This document shows, in pieces, positions 54,946 to 64,000 of a stretch of DNA of 64,000 nt; the first letter of the stretch is position 1; each line of letters starts with the position of its first letter. Both the position numbers and the translations under genes were made by a program. The notes beneath the pieces are model-generated. The model was not told where the DNA came from. It saw only the letters and a program-made list of their open reading frames with translations, and made no database searches. This stretch comes from Silene conica (Eukaryota; Streptophyta; Magnoliopsida; Caryophyllales; Caryophyllaceae), in assembly GCA_029255685.2 (NCBI GenBank), contig CM055319.2, forward strand, positions 20,547,247-20,611,246, written 5' to 3'.

Positions 54946-57900
54946 TCAGTCGAATAAATGTGGATAACGCTCTCTCATGGATGTCTCAGACTCCCACGTA
55001 GCCTCTTCCTGATTATGATTGGTCCACAGAACTTTCACCAAGGACGTCTCCCCATTGCGAGTTTTTCGTACCTTCCTGTCCAGGATCTCTTTCGGAGTCT
55101 CAATGTATGCCAACTGCTCATCTACCTCAATCACCTCATGCTGAAGCACATGTGAGGGATCACTCACGTATTTCCTCAGCTGGGACACATGGAACACATT
55201 ATGGACCTTGGATAGGGTTGGAGGCAAAGCTAAGCGATATGCCACCTCTCCAACTCTGTCCAAGATCTCAAATGGCCCAATAAACTTCTGACTCAGTTTG
55301 CCACGCTTGCCGAACCTCATCACACCCTTCATTGGAGAGACTTTCAGTAGAACCTTCTCTCCGGCCTCAAATGAAATATCGCTCCTCTTCAGATCGGCAT
55401 AACTCTTCTGTCGATCCTGAGCGGCCCTCATTCTCTGTCGAATAATCTGAACCTGCTCCACCATCTCCTGAATCATATCTGGCCCTAAAGTCACCACATC
55501 AGCCCGATCATCCCAACACACAGGGCTCCGACACTTCCTCCCATACAACGCCTCAAAAGGAGCCATCCCAATACTGGCATGATAGCTGTTGTTATACGAA
55601 AACTCTATCAACCCCAATCGGTCCTCCCAAGATCCTCCGAACTCAAGTACGCACGCCCTCAACATGTCCTCAAGAGTCTGAATCGTCCTCTCAGTCTGAC
55701 CGTCAGTAGCCGGATGAAAAGCTGTACTCATCTTCAACTGGGTACCCAAAGCAGCCTGCAACTCCTGCCAAAATCTGGATATAAACCTCGAGTCTCGATC
55801 TGAAACAATGTCCTTGGGTACGCCATGTAGTTTGATTACATTCTGAACATATGACTTAGCCAACTCGGCTTTACTCCAGGTATCTTTCATGGGAATAAAG
55901 TGAGCCAACTTGGTCAAACGATCCACGATCACCCAAATCATGTTGTTGCCCCTCTGAGTTCGAGGCAACCCCACGATAAAGTCCATCGAAATGTTCTCCC
56001 ACTTCCACTCTGGCACATCTAACGGTTGCACCTTCCCTTGAGGTCTCTTATGCTCCCCTTTCACTCGTTGACACGTCAAACACCTCGAGACAAACTCTGC
56101 AACTTCCTTCTTCATGTTAGGCCACCAGAACGTCTTCTTAAGGTCCTTATACAGCTTATCACCCCCTGGGTGAACGGAATAAGGGGTAGCATGAGCTTCA
56201 GTCAGGATCTTCTTCTTTAGCTCCTCAACATTTGGTACACACCATCGTCCACCGAACCTCAAACTACCGTCGGTATGAATACTGAACTTGGATGCCTCAT
56301 CACCAACCCCATTTTCCACCATCAAACGCCACTTCTGGATTTTCTCATCGTTCTTCTGTAACTCCCGAATCTCCCCATACAGCTCGGGCTCCACTGTCAA
56401 ATCACCAAGGGTATCCCCTTTCCGGATCATAAAAATTCCCATCTCTCTCAATTCGTCATGCAACCTCACTCTCGATCTGGCACAACTCAAAGCATGTACT
56501 GACTTCCTACTTAGAGCGTCAGCTACCACATTCGCCTTGCCCTCGTGGTAGACAATCTGCATATCATAATCTCCGATCAACTCTATCCACCTCCTCTGCC
56601 TCATGTTCAACTCTTTCTGGGTGTAGATATATTTCAGGCTCTTATGATCAGAAAACACCTTAAAAGTGGCTCCATAAAGGTAATGACGCCACAATTTCAG
56701 TGCAAAGACCACAGCGCCCAATTCCAAATCATGAGTCGGATAATTCTCTTCGTAGGTCTTCAACTGGCGAGAAGCATACGCGATCACTCTCCCATTCTGC
56801 ATTAGCACACAACCCAACCCATGCTTTGAAGCGTCGGTATATACTTCGAAATTATCACTCCCAACTGGCAAGGTCAGGATAGGAGCTGTTGTCAGGCGTT
56901 CCTTAAGGGTTAGGAATGCCTTCTCACAACTCTCATCCCAGACAAAACGGTTCTCCTTCCTCATCAACGACGTCAACGGCTTCGCTATCTTTGAAAAATC
57001 CTTGACAAATCTTCGATAATAACCAGCTAAACCAAGGAAGCTTCGAATCTCACTCACATTCTTCGGACTTTGCCACTTAGTCACTGCCTCGATCTTACTA
57101 GGGTCAACAGCCACTCCCTCCTTTGAAATTACATGCCCCAGAAATGCCACTTTCTCCAACCAGAACTCACACTTGCTCAACTTAGCATTGAGCTTATGCT
57201 CCTCCAAGGTCTGAAGTACTTTCCTCAAAAGGTCTTCGTGCTCTTCTGCATTCTTGGAATATACCAGGATATCATCGATAAATACCACCACAAACTTGTC
57301 CAGGTACGGGCTGAAGACTCGGTTCATCAAGTCCATGAACACAGCTGGAGCATTAGTCAATCCAAAGGGCATAACCACAAATTCATAGTGGCCATACCTC
57401 GTTCGAAAAGCGGTCTTCGGAATATCTTCATCCTTTATCCTCAACTGATGATACCCGGATCTCAAATCAATCTTGGAGAAAACCCCAGCTCCACTTAACT
57501 GATCGAACAAGTCGTCAATTCTCGGCAAAGGATAACGGTTCTTGATGGTTACATTGTTCAGCTCTCGGTAGTCAACACACAACCTCAAACTCCCATCATT
57601 CTTCTTCACAAATAAGACAGGTGCACCCCAGGGGGACACACTGGGTCGAATGAACCCTTTTTCAGCCAGTTCATCCAACTGCTTCTTCAATTCCTCCATC
57701 TCTTTAGGTCCCATACGGTATGGTGATTTAGATATCGGTCCCGCTCCTGGTTTTAGGTCAATGGAAAACTCCACTTCCCTACTCGGCGGTAACCCTGGCA
57801 CGTCGTCTCGAAACACTTCCTCAAACTCCCGTACCACAGGTATCTCACTAGTCTTGGGAGTCTCAGCCTCACAATTCCACATTTGACATAAGATTAGGCT

Positions 57901-59547
57901 CTTTCCTTTCCGCAAACTAGACTTCAGGGTGTTGACAGATATGAATTTAATTTTTGGCTTGACTCGGTATCCCTTGTAAGAAACCCTCACTCCTTTAGGG
58001 CCCTTCAAGGAAATTTTCTTTTGATGACAGTCGATAAAAGCCCTATACTTCCCCAGCCAGTCCATCCCTAAGATCACCTCAAAACCCCCCAGCGGAAATT
58101 CTATGAGGTCACAATAGAAAATTGCTTCCCCGATTTTAATGGGTATACTGCCATAAACTCTATTACAAGCTATTGACTCTCCTGAAGGTATGGTCACTGA
58201 ATCTGCGACCCAGTCGAATCTCTCCAGTCCCAAAGCCTTAACATGATCCCTAGACACAAACGAATGGGTGGCACCGGAATCGAAAAGTACGAAGGTAGGT
58301 GTAGAGTTTACAAGAAAAGTACCGGTTACCACATGCGCATCCTCCTGAGCTGCCTGCTTTCCCATGGCAAAGAGCTTGCCACTGGACTTGACCCCACTTT
58401 GGCTGGCAGAAGATGTCCCAGCCTGCTGATTTCCTGCCGTCCCCGTCTTGTTGTTGTTCCCACTTCCATTGTACTGATTCTGATATGAACGGTTCTGATT
58501 GTTGTTGTTGTAGTTCCTCTGATAGTTGCTGCTACCTCCAGACTTCGCACCCCCACCATAGTTTGTCATGGGTGTGCGATAGCCACTGCTGCCATAGGAC
58601 TGAGTGCGAGGTCCCTGGTATCCGGATGTAGGTGTGCGATAACCCCCGGACTGATTCCCTCCAGAAGAGCGACATACTGTCTGCTTGTGCCCAATTTTCC
58701 CGCAGCCGAAACAGACCACTCCCACTGAACCACTACCAGAACCTCCACTCCTGAAGTTGCCCCCACTCTGGTTCCTCCCACCACCAGAGGCACTACCCCC
58801 GAAGTACCCACTGAACTTGTTAGAGCTCTGCTTTTTCGATCCTGAACCCTCAGCTACTGATTCAGCCTTCCTCTTTTCTGACTTGGACTTCTTGTCCTCT
58901 TTGATCATATCCGAAAGCTTCTCCGCCGCCCCAGCCCTTAAATAGATGTCACGGACTGTGGTGGGCGGAGCTGCAATCAGTCTCTTCTTGACAGCGATTG
59001 ATAACCCTCTCTCAACTTTCATTGCTAGCATGGCATCGTCGAAACCCATGTCTCCCACGTAGTGCACCAACTGGATGAATTTCCTGTAGTAAGCCTCTAC
59101 GGTCATGTCCTCCGACATCTTGAATGAGACGAACTCCTCCCTCAGCTTGCTCTTTTGGAATTCTGGTAGAAACACCTCGTTCAAGACCCCCTTGAATGCG
59201 TCCCAAGGAACAAATGCGGTTCCATCCTCTGTAGCTGCTTCCCGGATCTCTCCCTTATTCGCGGTCCACCAGTCTCCAGCCATACCCCTCAGATAGTGGA
59301 CAGCCTGGTCCACCCTCAGTTCTTCGGGGCAATCCACCAGTTCGAATAAGTTACTGAATTCTCTGCACCAGGCCCCCAACAAATGAGGCTCATCCTCCCC
59401 GGTGAATTGGGTGGGGTGGTGTCGTGCAATTATCGTGCTCATCTTAGCGGAGTCCATACGTTTGGCCTTTAGAGCCGCATTCTCAGCTCGTAATTGGTCT
59501 AATTCCTCTTGTGTGATGTTAACGGCATTATCTCTTCGCGGAGGCAT
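54946..59547 (-). CDS. Chromovirus gag-pol polyprotein with chromodomain
   Basis: One uninterrupted frame. An upstream in-frame Met exists at 59622, but [11 protein letters not shown] at 59547 is the better start, since plant chromovirus gag commonly begins MPPRR. Domains in order: gag capsid-like ([16 protein letters not shown]), a CCHC knuckle ([14 protein letters not shown], about residue 280-290), a Gly/Ser/Asn-rich linker, protease ([14 protein letters not shown]), and RT ([20 protein letters not shown] and [14 protein letters not shown] with FIDD). RNase H ([14 protein letters not shown]), integrase with HHCC ([19 protein letters not shown] and [11 protein letters not shown]), the rve core ([14 protein letters not shown] and [19 protein letters not shown]), and a C-terminal chromodomain-like end ([16 protein letters not shown] and [14 protein letters not shown]) follow. 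The chromodomain is thought to steer integration to particular chromatin. Confidence 0.93.
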   Translation of the reverse strand: MPPRRDNAVNITQEELDQLRAENAALKAKRMDSAKMSTIIARHHPTQFTGEDEPHLLGAWCREFSNLFELVDCPEELRVDQAVHYLRGMAGDWWTANKGEIREAATEDGTAFVPWDAFKGVLNEVFLPEFQKSKLREEFVSFKMSEDMTVEAYYRKFIQLVHYVGDMGFDDAMLAMKVERGLSIAVKKRLIAAPPTTVRDIYLRAGAAEKLSDMIKEDKKSKSEKRKAESVAEGSGSKKQSSNKFSGYFGGSASGGGRNQSGGNFRSGGSGSGSVGVVCFGCGKIGHKQTVCRSSGGNQSGGYRTPTSGYQGPRTQSYGSSGYRTPMTNYGGGAKSGGSSNYQRNYNNNNQNRSYQNQYNGSGNNNKTGTAGNQQAGTSSASQSGVKSSGKLFAMGKQAAQEDAHVVTGTFLVNSTPTFVLFDSGATHSFVSRDHVKALGLERFDWVADSVTIPSGESIACNRVYGSIPIKIGEAIFYCDLIEFPLGGFEVILGMDWLGKYRAFIDCHQKKISLKGPKGVRVSYKGYRVKPKIKFISVNTLKSSLRKGKSLILCQMWNCEAETPKTSEIPVVREFEEVFRDDVPGLPPSREVEFSIDLKPGAGPISKSPYRMGPKEMEELKKQLDELAEKGFIRPSVSPWGAPVLFVKKNDGSLRLCVDYRELNNVTIKNRYPLPRIDDLFDQLSGAGVFSKIDLRSGYHQLRIKDEDIPKTAFRTRYGHYEFVVMPFGLTNAPAVFMDLMNRVFSPYLDKFVVVFIDDILVYSKNAEEHEDLLRKVLQTLEEHKLNAKLSKCEFWLEKVAFLGHVISKEGVAVDPSKIEAVTKWQSPKNVSEIRSFLGLAGYYRRFVKDFSKIAKPLTSLMRKENRFVWDESCEKAFLTLKERLTTAPILTLPVGSDNFEVYTDASKHGLGCVLMQNGRVIAYASRQLKTYEENYPTHDLELGAVVFALKLWRHYLYGATFKVFSDHKSLKYIYTQKELNMRQRRWIELIGDYDMQIVYHEGKANVVADALSRKSVHALSCARSRVRLHDELREMGIFMIRKGDTLGDLTVEPELYGEIRELQKNDEKIQKWRLMVENGVGDEASKFSIHTDGSLRFGGRWCVPNVEELKKKILTEAHATPYSVHPGGDKLYKDLKKTFWWPNMKKEVAEFVSRCLTCQRVKGEHKRPQGKVQPLDVPEWKWENISMDFIVGLPRTQRGNNMIWVIVDRLTKLAHFIPMKDTWSKAELAKSYVQNVIKLHGVPKDIVSDRDSRFISRFWQELQAALGTQLKMSTAFHPATDGQTERTIQTLEDMLRACVLEFGGSWEDRLGLIEFSYNNSYHASIGMAPFEALYGRKCRSPVCWDDRADVVTLGPDMIQEMVEQVQIIRQRMRAAQDRQKSYADLKRSDISFEAGEKVLLKVSPMKGVMRFGKRGKLSQKFIGPFEILDRVGEVAYRLALPPTLSKVHNVFHVSQLRKYVSDPSHVLQHEVIEVDEQLAYIETPKEILDRKVRKTRNGETSLVKVLWTNHNQEEATWESETSMRERYPHLFD

Positions 59548-59622
59548 ACTATAAAACAAGAAAGAAATGAGTCCCGACGTACATGGGTACCCATTTGGTT
59601 TAGGGCTATGTTCCCTAAGCAT

Positions 59623-60096
59623 TAAAATCTATAAAAACTTATTATATAAAATAGTTTTCTTCTATAACATGGCTCAGGGATCACATAACCGCATATCACT
59701 AGACATGATGAAAGAAGAATTACTAGCATGTTTCAAATCACTTAACATACCACCACAATATACACCTTTTATTCAAACAAATGAAGATTCATTCTTGCTC
59801 ATGCCCCTTCCGGCTTTTCCAAAAGTCAATTATACTCAGAATTCTCATAACATACTTATCACAGTATGCTATCACTTCCACCACCTCCTATTCTACCCTT
59901 TTCTCTCGTATATGCACTCTGGGTTCCCGGGTAAAACTGATAGGGCCTATGGTTCGGTGTGAGGGGGCCCCAGACTCATACTTTGCCTTTAGTGTGCTCC
60001 TAACAGTCCTATCCCGGGGTTCATTTTATTTAGACTCTCCTACATTCATTGGGTTCATTAGGTTAGGCCTGAGGATCGTTCGCTCTGATACCACTT
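59623..60096 (-). other. Chromovirus 5' leader with primer-binding site
   Basis: Non-coding on the minus strand. The primer-binding site is at 60082-60093 (TGGTATCAGAGC on the minus strand). The part near 59940-60096 aligns with the matching part of the three-LTR element near 28730-28885. Confidence 0.8.
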
Positions 60097-61208
60097 TGTA
60101 ACACCCCCATTTATTTAAGGGCCTGTACTAGGACTCCTCAGATAAATAAAGGTGTTACCATCCCGGTTTCCTGAGGCAGTAGATACAAAGGAAGATAAAC
60201 AGTACTTTAAATAGCAATTAACTCAAGTTTGTCCTTACATCCGTAACCAAAAGTCTTAACAACATAAATAAAGTACAACTCATTTAAACTGACTAAGGCG
60301 ATCTAGACATCTAAACTGGTCCGGATCCAAGCTCTTCCTCCCATAGCTCCCCCTTAGTCTCAGCCACCTGTCATTCTGCTCCCCAAAATTGGTTCATCAC
60401 AGGTGATCACGAATACACAGGGTCAACCACAAGGTTGAGTAGAGAAAACTGTAAATAAACCACATTACTATAAATAGAAAGCTGAACTTCTCCACTCCGA
60501 ATCACAGACCCTTTTTCTCCGCACCAAACACAGACCCTTTATCTCCGCACCAAACACAGACCCTTTATCTCCGCACCAAACACAGACCCTTTATCTCCGC
60601 ACCATATCGTATCACAGAATTATATACCACAATATACCAATCATATAACAATATATATGAACATGATTAATATCAACCAATAACAGATTACACATCTCAT
60701 ATATGTAGTATTCCCCTACCTCAAACTGAAGAAGAAATGATAACTGCGCGACTGCCTCTAAAAATGCTCCACACGGAAACTTCCACCTATTCTGGGTCAA
60801 TTCGAAGGGTCCTAAGATCAGTTAATCTGGCCGTGAATACCTTCCTCCTCCTCTTTGTGGTGGCGGCAGTAGGTTTAGTGTGATGATTGTGTAGAGAGTA
60901 GCTTAGGGTTAGGTCAGAATTACCTCTTATATGACGGCATAAGAAGGATTGTGTGAGGTGTTTGTTGCATCTTTTAGGGTTTAGAGGGGATTAGGGTTAG
61001 ACGAGAATGGGTTGTTTAAAGTGTTGGGTACACAAACGAGGCCCAAGTCTCATAGGTCTAAAGGTATCGTGATAGATCCCCATGGTCGACTTATACAACG
61101 CCATTAAATAAAATATCTATCGAATGCACAACGCGTTTAAATACTATTGACACAACAATCATAAAACAATTCTCGTACTAAGGTTAACTAAAAGTTCGGG
61201 GTATCACA
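60097..61208 (-). repeat. 5' LTR of the chromovirus (right copy on the plus strand)
   Basis: 1112 bp, TGTAACACCCCC...GGTATCACA on the plus strand, with four minisatellite units near 60505-60603. Nearly identical to the left copy. Confidence 0.9.
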
Positions 61209-61213
61209 CATGG

Positions 61214-64000
61214 TGCAAACAAGATTTTCACCACGCTCACTAACGAATTCTCAAAAGCTTCGAGAATCGTCTCTTATGAGCATACCTGTCGCTTCTTTGA
61301 GGCGAAACTCCAGAAGGGCCAAGCGGTTAGCCCACATATTCTCAACATGATTGAGAATATCGAGAAACTGGAGGCCCTAAACTGCAAGATCAGTGAGAAC
61401 ATAATCGTTGATCGAATGCTTCATTCGCTTCATGATGGGTTCGCCCTCTTTAGGGCCAACTATTACATGAACGACATGAAGAAGACTCCTCATGAGCTCC
61501 ACTCCCTTCTCGTACAGACTGAGAAGGATCTGAAATTAAGTGGGAGCGTGAAGCAGGATGTTCTCATGATTTCCAGTAAGGGTAAGGGTAAGGGAAAAGC
61601 TAAAGCTCAGGGCGACCTAACAGTAGGCAAGCCCAAGTTTAAGAAGTCAGGATTTACTAAGAGTGGGTCAGGTGAGTCGAGCAACTCACAGGGCAAGACA
61701 AAGAGCAAGGATACTAGCATGAAATGTCACCATTGCCACAAGACTGGGCATTGGAGGCGCTCATGCCCCGTGTATCGTGAGGACATTAAAGCAGGTCGTG
61801 TTACTCCTGTTGGTATGTCTTCTTCTTCTTCTTTTATTCACATGATTGAGATTAACCATGCAAGTTACAGAACTTGGGTACTAGATACTGGTTGTGGTTC
61901 TCATCTATGTAATCATGTGCAGGGCCTCCGAAACCAAGAACCCCTCATCAAGGGTGAGGTTGACCTGCGTGTCGGGAATGGAGCACGTGTTGCTGCAATC
62001 TCGAGGGGAACATACGTGATCCAGCTTCCAAGTGGATTCGAGTTATCTTTATATAACTGTTATTATGTTCCTTGTTTATCCAAAAATATTATTTCAGTTT
62101 CTGCACTTGACAAACTTGGTTTTTCATTTGTAATAGAAAATAACAGTTGTATTTTCTCATTACACAATATGATTTATGGCAAGGCAGTTTCCATGAATGG
62201 AATTTATGTTTTAGATCAAACCACTGAAATATTACATGTGAATAATAAGAGATTAAAGGTAGGTGACAAAGATCAAAATTATCTATGGCATTGTCGTATG
62301 GGACACATAAATGAGAAACGCGTAAAACAGCTCATACAGAATGGAGCTATCTCGGCCTTTGATTTCGAATCATATGGCACGTGTGAATCATGTCTCATCG
62401 GCAAGATGACTCGTATTTCCTTCAAAGGTGTTGGAATGCGCGCTGCAGACCTATTAGGACTCATACATACAGATGTATGTGGCCCTATGTCGATCAACGC
62501 ACGAGAAGGCTATAGGTATTTCATCACTTTCACGGATGATTTGAGTAGATATGGTTATGTCTACTTAATGAAACATAAAAGTGAATCCTTTGACAAGTTC
62601 AAAGAATACCAGAATCGGGTACAGAACCAGCTGGGTAGAAAGATTAAAGCACTACGTTCTGATCGTGGTGGTGAGTATCTTTCACACGAGTTTGATCAAC
62701 ACCTTAAAGACTGTGGTATCGTTCTACAGTTGACCCCACCTGGAACACCACAATTAAATGGTGTGTCCGAACGGAGAAATCGAACTTTACTTGATATGGT
62801 TCGATCCATGATGAGTCACACCGTTGTGCCTGATTCATTGTGGGGCTATGCTCTTTTGTCGGCCGCTCTAATACTTAACCGAAGTCCGTCTAAAGCCGTT
62901 GACAAGACTCCATACGAATTATGGAAGGGAACGGTCCCTAACTTGTCCTTTATTCGGGTTTGGGGCTGCGAGGCTTATGTCAAGTGGAGACACGAGGATA
63001 AGCTCGGCCCGCGATCGGTCAAGACATACTTTATAGGCTATCCAAAGGGAACTTTTGGTCATTACTTCTACTCGCCAACCGAACAACGTGTTTTTGTTGC
63101 GGCTTGTGCGACGTTCTTAGAGAAAGAATTTCTCGAGAACAAATCGAGTAATAGAACCTTCGATTTATCGGAGGTTCAAGAACCAACTACCGAGCAACCA
63201 TTGGAGGAAACAGTTCCTTCAACCGAGGCTGCGGTAGATATTCCTGAGGAACTTAGGAGGTCGGGAAGAGTCTCCATTCCTCCGGACAGATACATTGGTA
63301 TGGTCGAGGAACATGATATGGATGACGTCTTACTCCTAGAGGGTAATGAACCCACAACCTATAAAGGTGCCATGACCAGTTCTGACTCAAAGCTATGGCT
63401 AGAAGCCATGCAATCCGAGATGGACTCCATGTATGAGAACAACGTGTGGGATCTTGTGGACCTACCTGCAAAGGTACGTCCCCTTCAATGCAAATGGCTT
63501 TACAAAATAAAGCATGCCGTGGAAGGTAAACAAGATATCCATAAGGAAAGACTAATTGCTAAAGGTTTCACCCAAGTGCCAGTCTTGCACTACGATGAGA
63601 TCTTTGCACCCGTAGTCATGCTACGTTCCATTCGGATTATCTTAGCGATCGCCGCATTTCATGACTATGAAATATGGCAGAAGGACGTTAAAATCGCCTT
63701 CTTAAACGGTTATTTGGAGGAAGAGTTGTACATGGTACAACCCGAGGGTTTCATTGATCTAGAAAATCCTAAGAAGGTCTGCAAGCTTAAGCGTTCCATC
63801 TATGGACTTAAGCAAACATCACAGAGTTGGAATCATCGCTTCGACCAAGTGATAAAAGAGAATGGTTTCATTCGATCAGTCGAGGAACCATGTCTCTATA
63901 TCAAGTCGAGTGGGAGCAAGATTGTCTTCCTAGTACTGTATGTCGATGACATACTCCTGATTAGGAATCACATACCTCTCTTATCTTCGGTTAAAGCATG
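61214..64000 (+). CDS. Copia gag-pol, continuing to the window edge
   Basis: The frame appears open from the chromovirus insertion site to the end of the window. Landmarks in order: a Lys/Gly/Ser-rich gag tail; a CCHC knuckle (CHHCHKTGHWRRSC, near 61727); protease (RTWVLDTGCGSHLCN, near 61870); pre-integrase (YLWHCRMGHINEKRV and CESCLIGKMTRISF); the integrase core (IHTDVCGPMSINAREGYRYF, LRSDRGGEYLSHEFDQHL and PQLNGVSERRNRTLLDMVRS); and RT (QSEMDSMYENNVWDLVDLPA, WQKDVKIAFLNGYLEEELYM and LVLYVDDILLIRN with YVDD). RNase H would follow outside the window. Integrase and RT residues are present as in active relatives. Confidence 0.85.

Larger units (their letters stand above)
53651..61208 (-). mobile_element. 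Chromovirus (Ty3/gypsy, Tekay/Del-like), apparently whole, 7558 bp
   Basis: LTRs at 53651-54788 and 60097-61208 are flanked by identical CATGG copies (53646-53650 and 61209-61213). On the minus strand an initiator tRNA-Met type primer-binding site (60082-60093) follows the 5' LTR and a purine tract (AGGAGGGAAGAC, at 54789-54800) precedes the 3' LTR. One open reading frame holds gag, protease, RT, RNase H, integrase and a C-terminal chromodomain. The LTRs differ by about eight substitutions and one 26-bp minisatellite unit, roughly 0.7% by eye. That suggests an insertion a few hundred thousand years old or less under usual plant rates. It looks whole. Confidence 0.93.
50750..64000 (+). mobile_element. 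Ty1/copia LTR retrotransposon, right end outside the window, with a nested chromovirus
   Basis: The left LTR at 50750-51755 (TGTTGGGG...CCCCACA) is followed by an initiator tRNA-Met type primer-binding site, a leader of about 1.5 kb and gag at 53328. After the chromovirus at 53651-61208, gag, protease, integrase and reverse transcriptase follow in copia order up to the window edge. The visible parts look whole apart from the nested insertion. The pattern of RT and linker (DSKLWLEAMQSEMDSMYENN) suggests the Tork/Angela group, which is a tentative call. The right LTR and target copy are not in view. Confidence 0.88.

Overview
The window reads as repeat-rich nuclear DNA of a flowering plant, most likely a eudicot. 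It holds plant-type LTR retrotransposons of the Ty1/copia, Athila-like and chromovirus kinds. It also holds an L1-type LINE with a C-terminal RNase H and a plant mariner-like transposase with a DD39D triad. No intact host gene, rRNA, tRNA gene or CRISPR array is visible, and the species cannot be named from sequence alone. By my boundaries roughly 85-90% of the 64 kb is transposon-derived.

Layout, left to right. 1-7.5 kb is AT-rich DNA. It contains a decayed host-like reading frame made of 69-bp (23-codon) repeats on the minus strand, split at 1878-3562 by a solo LTR with a 5-bp target duplication. A dead mariner-like transposase follows (about 4600-5745, minus), then a tiny truncated retroposon (6905-6961). 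7.5-12.7 kb is a dispersed repeat holding a complete non-coding LTR element (7906-11798) and a 278-bp MITE-like insertion (12301-12578). 12.9-42.6 kb is a three-level nest. A broken Ty1/copia element (12900-42587) has heat-shock-element arrays in its LTRs. It is interrupted by an Athila-like Ty3/gypsy element (16961-41651). That one is interrupted by a non-coding LTR element in an LTR-internal-LTR-internal-LTR arrangement (22786-37109). 43.47-48.08 kb is a recent L1-type LINE with a full-length ORF2. 48.24-49.04 kb is a second copy of the dispersed repeat. From 49045 an LTR-like sequence is interrupted at 50750 by a second Ty1/copia element that runs off the right edge. That element is interrupted by a young, apparently whole chromovirus (53651-61208).

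Most insertion boundaries were set by matching target-site duplications: GTAGG, TTAAT, GCGAT, AAATA, CATGG, the 12-bp LINE duplication, and a 9-bp near-match for the MITE. The GGTTG/GGCTG pair around 22786-37109 has one mismatch. The nesting gives a relative order of events, which agrees with by-eye LTR divergence: about 5% for the outer copia, about 2% for the Athila-like element, and under 1% for the chromovirus.

The most unusual signal is that several unrelated LTR elements here each carry a dense cluster of short GC-rich palindromes. The Athila-like element has four TCGATCGA arrays of about eight sites each: one in each LTR, one inside its gag-protease reading frame, and one just before an internal TATA box and candidate intron upstream of its accessory ORF. 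The solo LTR and the 49-kb LTR-like sequence carry CCGGC/GCCGG hairpin arrays, and the right-hand copia leader carries GGTCGGTCGACC repeats. Other leads are perfect heat-shock elements in the outer copia LTRs and a pair of hairpins with different stems but the same loop at 50646-50740.
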